A stretch of DNA of 6,745 nucleotides, taken from an uncultured Alphaproteobacteria bacterium. Lineage in GTDB: Bacteria > Pseudomonadota > Alphaproteobacteria > Reyranellales > Reyranellaceae. The number at the start of each line of letters is the position of its first letter. Within the stretch, counting starts at the first letter, position 1. The translations under genes and the position numbers were made by a program. Below, one piece after another: positions 1 to 5,722 of the stretch. The stretch covers positions 1 to 6,745 of the forward strand of contig CAIYWM010000245.1 in the NCBI GenBank assembly GCA_903929895.1, written 5' to 3'. Below the pieces are notes generated by a model that saw nothing but the letters and a program-made list of their open reading frames with translations, ran no database searches and was not told where the DNA came from.

Positions 1-1
1 C

Positions 2-127
2 GACAATCTGCAGATTTATTTCAACCAGTACGAAGTCGGTCCTTACTCGGCCGGGCCCTATACGGTCGACATCCCCTACAGCCGGCTGAAGCCGCTGCTG
101 CGTGCCGGGGGGCCAATCTCTCGCTAG
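2..127 (+). CDS. C-terminal end of a DUF3298/RsiV-like domain protein (5' partial)
   Basis: Only the last 41 codons are in the window; the gene begins upstream. The visible peptide contains FNQYEVGPYSAGPYTVDIPY followed by SRLKPLL. I recognise this as the end of a DUF3298 domain, where an aromatic-rich F-x-x-Y-x-V-x-P-Y-x-x-G-P block is followed by an IPY-x-x-L strand and helix. DUF3298 occurs in RsiV-type anti-sigma factors, which bind lysozyme, and in many secreted or lipoprotein-type envelope proteins of Gram-negative bacteria. The N-terminus is missing, so I cannot tell whether this one has a signal peptide or membrane anchor, and no specific function can be assigned. The stop codon TAG overlaps the stop of the convergent SnoaL-like gene by four bases. 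Confidence 0.7.
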   Translation, partial: DNLQIYFNQYEVGPYSAGPYTVDIPYSRLKPLLRAGGPISR

Positions 128-600
128 TGCAGCCTGCGCCGGTCCCGCGCCGGAACCGGCGAGTGCGCTTGTGTCGCGCGCTCGGTTGGGACCGGCGGGA
201 CCGGGCCGGAATGATGGCTCGCCATGTGCCAGCCGTCGGCCAGGCGCGCATAGAGGTTGCTCGCCATGAGCTGGCCATTGGGCAAGATCTCGCGGCAGAT
301 GACGAGGGCAAGCCCCGGCCGTCCGACGACCCATTCCTCCGTGCAGCGTACGCGCGGTGCTTCGGGGTGCTTCATGATGGCGCGCCAGCTCGCCATGATC
401 TCCGCACGATCGAGGAGGGCTGCCTGGCCCGGATGCAGGCAGATGACCGAGCCGGTAGGGGCCCAGATCTGGTCCATGGCAGCGGCGTCGCGATCGTTGA
501 AGGCTTTGTAGAAGGCGCGATTCGTGGCCAGGACGGCGTCGCGTTCGTCATCGTCGAATTCCGCCAAGAGCGGTGGCAGGCGTGGTGGACGGCGGGGCAT
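124..600 (-). CDS. SnoaL/NTF2-like fold protein, 158 aa
   Basis: A small cytoplasmic protein of the SnoaL-like/DUF4440 part of the nuclear transport factor 2 superfamily. After a proline/arginine-rich start (MPRRPPRLPPLL) the domain runs from about residue 18 to 135. It has the usual opening helix NRAFYKAFNDRDAAAMDQIW, the strand SVICLHPGQAAL, the RAEIMASWRAIM helix, and a closing GWHMASHHSGPV strand. Members of this fold act as small isomerases, hydrolases or ligand-binding proteins, or have no known activity; the substrate cannot be read from sequence. The last 20 or so residues, rich in R and H, lie beyond the fold. The ATG at 600 has a GAGGG-type Shine-Dalgarno a few bases upstream. The gene is divergent from the acyl-CoA dehydrogenase operon across 49 bp and may share its control region. 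The family call is fairly safe; function is unknown. Confidence 0.85.
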   Translation of the reverse strand: MPRRPPRLPPLLAEFDDDERDAVLATNRAFYKAFNDRDAAAMDQIWAPTGSVICLHPGQAALLDRAEIMASWRAIMKHPEAPRVRCTEEWVVGRPGLALVICREILPNGQLMASNLYARLADGWHMASHHSGPVPPVPTERATQAHSPVPARDRRRLH

Positions 601-649
601 TCGACCCTCGAAACTCCCGGGTTGCGCGGCACAGGATTAGCCGACAGAG

Positions 650-1834
650 ATGAGGCATCCAACCGTCGAGATGATGATGTCCATTCCCAAGCTCGAATTC
701 CCGCCATTCCACCTGCCCGCCGAGGCCGAGGCCCTGCGCGGGGAGGTTCGCGCGTTTCTCAAGGAGACGCTGCCCAAGATCCAGTCCGAGGATCGCTTCG
801 CGAGCTGGAACACGCCGTCGCCCGAGTTCAGCCGGGCGCTGGGCGCCAAGGGCTGGCTCGGCATTACCTGGCCCAAGCAGTACGGCGGCGCCGAGCGCTC
901 CTTCCTCGACCGCCTGGTCGTGACCGAGGAGCTTCTTGGCAACAGCGCGCCGGCCGGCTCGCACTGGGTCGCCGACCGCCAGTCGGGGCCGCTGCTGCTC
1001 AAGTTCGGCACGGAACAGCAGCGCCAGGCCATCCTGCCGCGCATCGTGCGCGGCGAATGTTACTTCAGCATCGGCATGAGCGAGCCCGATTCCGGCTCCG
1101 ATCTGGCCTCCGTGCGCACCCGCGCCGAGCCGGTGCCGGGCGGCTTCCGCGTCAACGGCACCAAGGTCTGGACCTCCGGCGCGCATCGCAACCACTACTG
1201 CATCACGCTGGTGCGCACCTCGGGGCAGCATGGCGACCGCCACAAGGGGCTGAGCCAGCTCCTGGTCGACCTCAAGACCCCGGGCGTCACGATTCGCCCG
1301 ATCATCAACCTCGCCGGCCGGCACGACTGGAACGAGGTGACCTTCTCCGACGCCTTCATCCCCGAGGATTGCCTGATCGGCAACGAGGGCGACGGCTGGC
1401 TGCAGGTCACGAGCGAGCTGGCCTTCGAGCGCTCGGGTCCCGAACGCTTCATGCAGAACGTCTACGTGCTGCGCGAACTGGTACGGGTGCTCGGCCGCCA
1501 GCCGGCCAAGCGCGCCAGTGCCATCCTGGGCCGCCTGATCGCGCGGCTGTGGACCCTGCGCCAGATGTCGACCGCCGTCGCCGGCATGATGCAGGGCGGC
1601 AAGTCGCCTGCCATCGAGGCGTCGCTGGTGAAGGATCTCGGCACGATCTATCAGCAGGACCTGCCGGAGATCGCGCGCACCCTGGCCGAATCCGATGCCA
1701 CGACCGAGGACGATCTCGCCGACTTCCTCGACGTCGCGCAATACGCTTCGATGATGGCGCCGAGCTACACCATCCAGGGCGGCACCACCCAGGTCCTGCG
1801 CGGCATCGTTGCCCGCGGCCTCGGTCTGCGCTGA
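650..1834 (+). CDS. Acyl-CoA dehydrogenase, large subunit of a probable heteromeric enzyme
   Basis: A 394-residue flavoprotein of the acyl-CoA dehydrogenase family, expected to introduce an alpha-beta double bond into an acyl-CoA and pass electrons to electron-transfer flavoprotein. Seen: an N-terminal helical domain (about 20-135); the middle beta domain with the FAD/substrate motif MSEPDSGSD at 143-151 and GTKVWTSG at 170-177; and a C-terminal helical domain ending IQGGTTQVLRGIVARGLGL (375-393). The glutamate used as base in medium-chain enzymes (the E of YEGTSQ) is glycine here (G377). E260 in LAFERSGPERF sits where isovaleryl- and long-chain-type enzymes keep theirs. The usual R-x-x-FG-x-P FAD-diphosphate motif of the C-terminal domain is absent but is present in the next gene, suggesting a PimC/PimD- or FadE28/29-like alpha2beta2 enzyme. 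Substrate unknown. In-frame ATGs at 671, 674 and 677 also compete as starts; none has a strong Shine-Dalgarno. Confidence 0.93.
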   Translation: MRHPTVEMMMSIPKLEFPPFHLPAEAEALRGEVRAFLKETLPKIQSEDRFASWNTPSPEFSRALGAKGWLGITWPKQYGGAERSFLDRLVVTEELLGNSAPAGSHWVADRQSGPLLLKFGTEQQRQAILPRIVRGECYFSIGMSEPDSGSDLASVRTRAEPVPGGFRVNGTKVWTSGAHRNHYCITLVRTSGQHGDRHKGLSQLLVDLKTPGVTIRPIINLAGRHDWNEVTFSDAFIPEDCLIGNEGDGWLQVTSELAFERSGPERFMQNVYVLRELVRVLGRQPAKRASAILGRLIARLWTLRQMSTAVAGMMQGGKSPAIEASLVKDLGTIYQQDLPEIARTLAESDATTEDDLADFLDVAQYASMMAPSYTIQGGTTQVLRGIVARGLGLR

Positions 1835-1841
1835 AGGAGGA
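1834..1841 (+). promoter_or_regulatory. Strong Shine-Dalgarno of the ACAD small subunit
   Basis: AAGGAGGA begins on the last base of the large-subunit stop codon and lies five bases before the ATG at 1847. It is a near-perfect match to the 16S anti-Shine-Dalgarno. The 12-bp gap between the genes implies translational coupling of the two subunits and fixes the start of the second gene. Confidence 0.85.
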
Positions 1842-1846
1842 CGATC

Positions 1847-2902
1847 ATGGACCGCGAAACCCGTGACATGCTGCTGGAGACGGCCACCCGCTTCTTCGCC
1901 GAGCGCGCCGGCAAGGACGTCGTGAACGGTGTCGAGAAGGGCGTGTGGCCCGCCGATCTCTGGAAGGAGATCGAGGAGATGGGCCTGCCGCTGATCGCCG
2001 TGCCTGAGGAACAGGACGGCGTGGGCGGAACGCTTGCCGATCTGATGGCGATGCTGCGCGTGGCCGGCGAGCACGCCGTGCCCGTGCCGGTCGCCGAGAC
2101 CGCGCTGGCCAACCTGCTGGTCGCCGCCGCGGGCGGCAAGCCCGCCAGTGGCCCGTCGACGGTAGCGCTGGGCGAGTTGTCGCTCCAGGGCAATCGCGTC
2201 TCCGGCAAGGTCGCGCGCGTACCCTTCGCGGGTGTTGCCGAGCGCTTCGTCTCGATCGTCACAGCGGGTGGCAAGTCGACGCTGGTCGTCGTGCCGCGCG
2301 ATGCGGTCGCGATCGAGGACACGCCGAGCCACGCCGGTGAACCCTACGGCACCGTGACGTTCGACGGCGCGACGCCGGAATTCTCCGCGGCCTCACCGAT
2401 CAGCGCTGATCGTGCGCTCGAGCTCGCCGCTCTCGCCCGCACGATGCAGATGGCGGGTGCCGCCGACAAGGTGCTGGTGACGGCGACCGAGTACTGCAAG
2501 CAGCGCGTCCAGTTCGGCCGGCCGATCTCGACGTTCCAGGCGATCCAGCACATGCTGGCCGAGCTGGCGAGCTGCGTGGCCGCAACCATCGCCTCGGCAG
2601 AATCCGCCTCGCGCGACGCCGACGAGGGCGGGCTGGAGAAGGGGGGCAGCTTCTCGATCGCCGCTGCCAAGACCCAGTGCTCCGACTTCGCGCACCGGAT
2701 CGCCGCCCTCTCGCACCAGTCGATGGGTGCGATGGGCTTCACGCACGAGCACATCCTGCATCACTACACGCGCAGGCTCTGGGTGTGGCGCCGCGACTTC
2801 GGCAGTGAGAGCTTCTGGGGCGAGAAGATCGGCGAGTCCTTCGCCAGGGCCGGCAAGGACGAGCTGTGGCCGGCGCTCAGCGAAAGCCGCTACGCCGCCT
2901 GA
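1847..2902 (+). CDS. Acyl-CoA dehydrogenase, small subunit of a probable heteromeric enzyme
   Basis: A 351-residue acyl-CoA dehydrogenase-family protein, shorter than the usual 380-400. The N-terminal helical domain (1-95) is recognisable from FFAER, LWKEIEEMGLPLIAVPEEQDG and GGTLADL. The middle beta domain (about 105-180) is degenerate: the SEP-x-SGSD and W-x-SG FAD motifs of the partner are missing. The C-terminal domain is well kept: YCKQRVQFGRPISTFQAIQH (216-235) holds the arginine and FQ that contact FAD diphosphate across the subunit interface, and MGAMGFTHEHILHHYTRR (293-310) is the G-G-x-GF-x-x-EH signature. The E-G-T-S-Q catalytic segment is absent after it. It therefore probably does not work alone but supplies half of the FAD site to the large subunit encoded just upstream. 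The cellular partner for electrons would be electron-transfer flavoprotein, by analogy with the family. Transcription probably ends at the hairpin directly after the stop. Confidence 0.92.
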   Translation: MDRETRDMLLETATRFFAERAGKDVVNGVEKGVWPADLWKEIEEMGLPLIAVPEEQDGVGGTLADLMAMLRVAGEHAVPVPVAETALANLLVAAAGGKPASGPSTVALGELSLQGNRVSGKVARVPFAGVAERFVSIVTAGGKSTLVVVPRDAVAIEDTPSHAGEPYGTVTFDGATPEFSAASPISADRALELAALARTMQMAGAADKVLVTATEYCKQRVQFGRPISTFQAIQHMLAELASCVAATIASAESASRDADEGGLEKGGSFSIAAAKTQCSDFAHRIAALSHQSMGAMGFTHEHILHHYTRRLWVWRRDFGSESFWGEKIGESFARAGKDELWPALSESRYAA

Positions 2903-2903
2903 C

Positions 2904-2941
2904 GCGGCCCCATCGGCCGCCGCACGGCGGCACCGGGCCGC
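2904..2941 (+). terminator. Nested GC-rich hairpin after the ACAD operon
   Basis: An outer stem GCGGCCC (2904-2910) pairs perfectly with GGGCCGC (2935-2941). It encloses an inner stem GCCGCCG (2916-2922) that pairs with CGGCGGC (2925-2931); in practice the last pair opens to leave a four-base loop. It begins one base after the stop codon. No T-run follows (TCTAGTCGCC), so it is either a non-canonical terminator, a 3'-end stabilising hairpin, or a pause site used with Rho. Confidence 0.5.
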
Positions 2942-3038
2942 TCTAGTCGCCAGGGAGCCATGGCAGTTGCGATCCATGCTTCCTCCGAGGTTTCAAACCG
3001 TATTGGAGGTTGGGCAGGTGGCGCACCGGGCTGATTGT

Positions 3039-3062
3039 CGATATATCCAAATGGATATATCG
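3039..3062. promoter_or_regulatory. Mo-box: predicted ModE-type operator of modA
   Basis: A perfect inverted repeat: CGATATATCC (3039-3048), spacer AAAT, GGATATATCG (3053-3062). The core CG-N-TATAT ... ATATA-N-CG, with 24 bases from CG to CG, matches the ModE operator as I recall it from E. coli (ATCGNTATATA-N6-TATATAACGAT), apart from the innermost base of each arm. It also resembles the Mo-boxes bound by ModE-like regulators in Rhodobacter. It is AT-rich in a GC-rich setting, ends 26 bp before the modA start codon, and a ModE-like gene lies at the other end of modA. ModE normally represses modA when molybdate is plentiful; I infer the same here. The promoter itself is not clear; the box probably overlaps the -10 region. 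Confidence 0.85.
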
Positions 3063-3077
3063 CTCTGATCTCGTGAC

Positions 3078-3082
3078 AGGAG
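3078..3082 (+). promoter_or_regulatory. Shine-Dalgarno of modA
   Basis: AGGAG lies six bases before the ATG at 3089 and decides the modA start. The contrast matters, because the two minus-strand genes across from it have no such site. Confidence 0.75.
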
Positions 3083-3088
3083 AGTGCC

Positions 3089-3883
3089 ATGCTGGGTCGT
3101 CGTCGGTTCTTCACCTGCGGCATCGCCGCGGCCGCCTTCGTTCTTTCAGCGTGTGTGCTCGCGCAGCAGGCCGCCGCGCAAGGCAAGGACGTCGTCATCC
3201 TCGCCGCCGCCAGCCTCAAGAACGCGCTGGACGAGGCGTCTGCCGCCTGGACCAGGCAGACGGGCAAGACCACCAGGATTTCCTATGCTGCCAGCTCGGC
3301 GTTGGCCAAGCAGATCGAGGGCGGCATTCCGGCAGACATCTTCATCTCGGCCGATGTGCCATGGATGGAGTATGTCACGGAGCGCAAGCTCATCAAGCCG
3401 GCCAGCCGCTCGGACTATCTCGGCAACCAGATCGTCCTGATCGCCAGCAAGGACTCCAGGATCGACCTCAAGATCGACAAGGGCTTCAGCCTGCGTGGCG
3501 CGCTCGGCAATGACGGCCGCCTCGCCATGGCCAACGTCGACGCGGTGCCGGCCGGCAAGTATGGCAAGGCGGCGCTGGAATTCCTTGGCGTTTGGCCGTC
3601 GGTTTCCGACCGGGTGGCGCAGGCCGAGAACGTCCGCATGGCGCTGACTCTGGTCTCGCGCGGCGAGGCGCCGCTCGGCATCGGCTACAAGACCGATGCC
3701 GCTTCCGATCCGGCCGTCCGCATCGTCGGCGCTTTCCCCATCGACTCGCACCCGGCCATCATCTACCCGCTGGCGCTGCTCTCGACCTCCACCAATCCGG
3801 ATGCGCAGGCCTTCGTCGACTTCCTGAAGACTCCGGCGGCCACGCCGTTCTTCGAGAAGCAGGGCTTCACTGTGTTGAAGTAG
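3089..3883 (+). CDS. modA: Molybdate ABC transporter substrate-binding protein ModA
   Basis: A periplasmic molybdate/tungstate-binding protein of 264 residues, normally delivering the oxyanion to the ModBC permease. The mature part aligns well by eye with E. coli ModA: VVILAAASLKNAL (35-47, ligand Ser42), AASSALAKQIEGGIPADIFIS (67-87, ligand Ser69), DAVPAGKYGKAALE (151-164), AENVRMAL (179-186, Val182) and APLGIGYKTDA (194-204, Tyr200). All five oxyanion-ligand positions thus have plausible counterparts. The N-terminus is an export signal with a basic start (RRRFF), a hydrophobic stretch to about residue 25, and either a lipobox (LSAC, Cys22) or a signal peptidase I site near AAA-Q (about residue 30). 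An operator of the Mo-box type lies just upstream. No modB or modC follows: the next gene is convergent, 59 bp away. The permease must be encoded elsewhere, or the protein serves another role. Confidence 0.95.
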   Translation: MLGRRRFFTCGIAAAAFVLSACVLAQQAAAQGKDVVILAAASLKNALDEASAAWTRQTGKTTRISYAASSALAKQIEGGIPADIFISADVPWMEYVTERKLIKPASRSDYLGNQIVLIASKDSRIDLKIDKGFSLRGALGNDGRLAMANVDAVPAGKYGKAALEFLGVWPSVSDRVAQAENVRMALTLVSRGEAPLGIGYKTDAASDPAVRIVGAFPIDSHPAIIYPLALLSTSTNPDAQAFVDFLKTPAATPFFEKQGFTVLK

Positions 3884-3896
3884 CCATTGCTGCTTG

Positions 3897-3921
3897 GCCG
3901 CCGTTCCAGACTCCCGGCGGT
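3897..3921. terminator. Possible bidirectional terminator between modA and modE
   Basis: In the 59-bp convergent gap, CCGCCG (3898-3903) pairs with CGGCGG (3915-3920), extended by one G-T pair, around an 11-base loop. A second, weaker repeat GCTTCA (3930-3935)/TGAAGC (3947-3952) overlaps the modE stop. Neither has a T-run, so assignment rests mainly on position between convergent genes. Confidence 0.3.
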
Positions 3922-3942
3922 TCAGATCGGCTTCAGCGCGGG

Positions 3943-4341
3943 TTAATGAAGCTTGCCATCCGGAGGGGTGAGCAGGCGGGCCAGTGAGCGGATTTCCGGC
4001 GACGAGGCCCCGTAGGCCCGCCGCTCCATTTCGCGATAGAGGCGCACGATGTCGTTGCCGGTTTCCGTGACCGACGTGCCGCCGCCGCCGCCGCCGCCGG
4101 TCTGGGCGGTCACCACGGGCTCGCGGAACATCTGGTTCAATTCGTCGACCAGCAGCCAGGCTTGGCGGTAGGACATTGCGAGGGCACGACCCGCGGCGGA
4201 GATCGATCCGGTCTCGTTGATCAGCTCGAGTAGCCGGACCTTGCCGGGGCCGATCGAGCGTTCGCCGCCGAAATCGATCCGGAGGTGCAAGGAGGTCTTC
4301 TCGGCCGGCTTGGCCGCTGCTTTGGCGGGTCGGCGTCCCAT
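3943..4341 (-). CDS. modE: ModE-type winged-helix regulator, DNA-binding domain only
   Basis: A 132-residue protein matching the N-terminal LysR-type winged-helix domain of ModE, the molybdate-responsive regulator. Seen: LHLRIDFGGERSIGPGKVRLLELI (18-41), the helix-turn-helix GSISAAGRALAMSYRQAWLL (45-64), the dimer helix VDELNQMF (65-72), and a wing with seven consecutive glycines (82-88) followed by TSVTETG. Full ModE is about 260 residues with a C-terminal Mop/TOBE pair that binds molybdate. That part is missing, the protein ending about 35 residues after the wing, so the sensor must be another protein or metal sensing is lost. The likely target is the Mo-box before modA. I chose the ATG at 4341; a TTG at 4398 would add 19 residues but overlaps the upstream gene. 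There is no Shine-Dalgarno, and a -10-like element lies 7 to 12 bases before the ATG. The upstream flavoprotein gene ends 7 bp away. Confidence 0.87.
   Translation of the reverse strand: MGRRPAKAAAKPAEKTSLHLRIDFGGERSIGPGKVRLLELINETGSISAAGRALAMSYRQAWLLVDELNQMFREPVVTAQTGGGGGGGTSVTETGNDIVRLYREMERRAYGASSPEIRSLARLLTPPDGKLH
4078..4098 (-). repeat. (GGC)7 trinucleotide tract in the modE wing
   Basis: Seven identical GGC codons in a row encode the seven glycines of the ModE wing. Family members normally have a G-G-x-x-G-G-G pattern there, so glycine itself is expected; the uninterrupted run and single-codon use are what stand out. Slippage would change glycine number without shifting frame. Confidence 0.8.
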
Positions 4342-4380
4342 TCTGGAATTATGCGGCGGGGCTACCGGCAAGGCCAGACG
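4342..4380 (-). promoter_or_regulatory. Candidate leaderless promoter of modE (copy 1 of a shared element)
   Basis: Read on the minus strand: CTGGCCTT, 15 unrelated bases, GCATAATTC, four bases, ATG. TGGCCT (4376-4371) and CATAAT (4353-4348) are separated by exactly 17 bp, and CATAAT covers -12 to -7 relative to the ATG, as a -10 hexamer would if transcription began on the A. The element lies inside the last codons of the upstream gene, whose TAA stop falls within CATAAT. No Shine-Dalgarno is present. The -35 match is poor; support comes from the identical spacing in the second copy. Confidence 0.5.
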
Positions 4381-5722
4381 GCTCTTGCAGGGCAGCAATT
4401 AGCCCATTGGCGACGTCCGCCGCCTGCAGGCGGATATCGGGGATCGCCACGATCTCGGTGTAGCGGCCGCGGGTCGGAGGGCCGAGGACGAAGAGGCGGT
4501 CCGACGGCGCGCCGTCCCGTCCGATCAGCGCCTCGTCGGCCGCGACGTCGAGCCCCTGTTTGAGCGCATCGGATCGCAGCTTTCCGTCCCTCACCAACTG
4601 CGCGTGCAGCGGCACGTGAACATCGACCTCGTTGCGCGGGCCGCGGCAGTCGACGACGCGGTCGAAGCTGCGCTGTTCCCGTTCAGTCGAGCCACGGCGA
4701 ACGATGATGACCTCGACCTTGTCATCCGTCGTGCGGCCGATCTCGATTCGCCCCGAGACGATCGAGAGCTGACCGCGTGCCCGGGCGGCATCGATCACTT
4801 CGCCGATGTGCGGCGCGACGCGATGGCGATGGATGTCCCACCACGGGCGCAGGTGACGCAGGAAGCGTCGGCGCTGGTCCAGGTCGAGCCCATGCCAGAG
4901 TTCGTTGTTGTGCGGCCGCAGGAGCTGCATGAGGCCCGGCCAGCCCAGGCCGGCCCGCAGCTTGGCGCGGAACCGCGCGGTGCGTTGCGACAGGCTGCCG
5001 GTGAAGAGATCGCTCGTGTCGGCATCGGGCGTGGGGATCGGCGCCGGCGGATGGTGATGCGGCACCAGCCCGCGCCGCGACAGGGCGACGATCGGGCCCT
5101 TGTGCCCGTGCTCCAGCAACGAGATCAGCACGTCGATCATCGTCAGGCTGGTGCCGATCAGCAGGATCGACGCATCCGGTGCGAGGCCGGCGATGGCCTC
5201 GTCGCGCCAGGGATTGCCATGATAGGCGCCGGAGTCCTTCGAGGGTGGGCGATGCCCGGTTGCCAGGACAGCCTTGCGGGCTCGCAGCGGGGCGTGGCCC
5301 TCGATGTCGACTTCGACACCGTCCTTCTCGTGGCGGATGGCGACGACGTCGCCCCTGATCAGCTGGAGGCGGCCGTCGGCGCGCCGGACGGCATCGGCCA
5401 GCAGGTCCTGAAGGTACTGGCCGTAGATGGCGCGGGGAACGAAATCGGTTGGTCCGAAGCCGCGTGCGTCGCGCGCAAGCCATTGCACGAAGTGGTCGGG
5501 CTCGTCGGCCAGGGCCGTCATGTCGCTGGCGCGCACATTGAGGAGGTGACCGAGGCAGTGCGTCGAATAGGCGACTCCCAGCCCTGGATGGGCGTCGCGC
5601 TCGATCAGGGCGACGCGCAGGCAGGCCTTGCGGACGAGCTGCGCGGCGAGCAGCACGCCGCTGGCGCCGCCCCCGACGATGGCAATGTCGACGGGCGAAG
5701 GAGACGATTCGGAATGCTGCAT
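4349..5722 (-). CDS. FAD/NAD(P)-binding oxidoreductase, COG4529/NAD_binding_9 type
   Basis: A 457-residue soluble flavoprotein with two dinucleotide-binding folds. The first is at the N-terminus: VDIAIVGGGASG (11-22) with the acidic ribose ligand E41 in VALIERD. VLATGHRPP (152-160) is the A-T-G motif typical of FAD proteins. A second Rossmann-like segment, ILLIGTSLTMIDV (186-198), is followed by SRRGLVPHHH (215-224). The end, LFVLGPPTRGRYTEI (410-424), is the usual late FAD contact. This arrangement fits the COG4529 group of uncharacterised FAD/NAD(P) proteins; substrate and reaction are unknown. No membrane segment or signal is seen. I chose the ATG at 5722, eleven residues before the first strand; a GTG at 5812 would add 30 unconserved-looking residues. 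Like modE downstream, it lacks a Shine-Dalgarno and carries the same upstream element, so the pair may be co-regulated or form an operon with an internal promoter. Confidence 0.88.
   Translation of the reverse strand: MQHSESSPSPVDIAIVGGGASGVLLAAQLVRKACLRVALIERDAHPGLGVAYSTHCLGHLLNVRASDMTALADEPDHFVQWLARDARGFGPTDFVPRAIYGQYLQDLLADAVRRADGRLQLIRGDVVAIRHEKDGVEVDIEGHAPLRARKAVLATGHRPPSKDSGAYHGNPWRDEAIAGLAPDASILLIGTSLTMIDVLISLLEHGHKGPIVALSRRGLVPHHHPPAPIPTPDADTSDLFTGSLSQRTARFRAKLRAGLGWPGLMQLLRPHNNELWHGLDLDQRRRFLRHLRPWWDIHRHRVAPHIGEVIDAARARGQLSIVSGRIEIGRTTDDKVEVIIVRRGSTEREQRSFDRVVDCRGPRNEVDVHVPLHAQLVRDGKLRSDALKQGLDVAADEALIGRDGAPSDRLFVLGPPTRGRYTEIVAIPDIRLQAADVANGLIAALQEPSGLAGSPAA

Noticed and set aside
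127..1866. A 579-codon open frame on +, covering the SnoaL gene in antisense and the ACAD large subunit out of frame
   Set aside because: Its product is arginine/alanine/proline-rich with no recognisable domain. It is the usual by-product of high-GC codon bias, and the ACAD and SnoaL frames have clear family motifs.
548..2332. A 594-codon open frame on - opposite the ACAD operon
   Set aside because: Low-complexity, histidine/arginine/glycine-rich translation without domain signatures. It mirrors the codon positions of the real genes.
2982..3009. Small inverted repeats (GGTTT-C-AAACC, flanked by CCTCC/GGAGG) upstream of the Mo-box
   Set aside because: Short arms and no match to a known operator; plausible by chance. 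Noted only because it lies in the modA control region.
2960..3034. A 24-codon open frame (ATG to TGA) with AGGGAG just upstream, in the gap before modA
   Set aside because: The Shine-Dalgarno-like bases are only two bases from the ATG, too close to work well, and nothing else supports translation. It could still be a leader peptide, but I cannot support it.
4078..4098. (GGC)7 tract as a phase-variation switch
   Set aside because: The unit is three bases, so slippage keeps the reading frame, and glycines are expected in this wing. It can change loop length but not switch the gene off.
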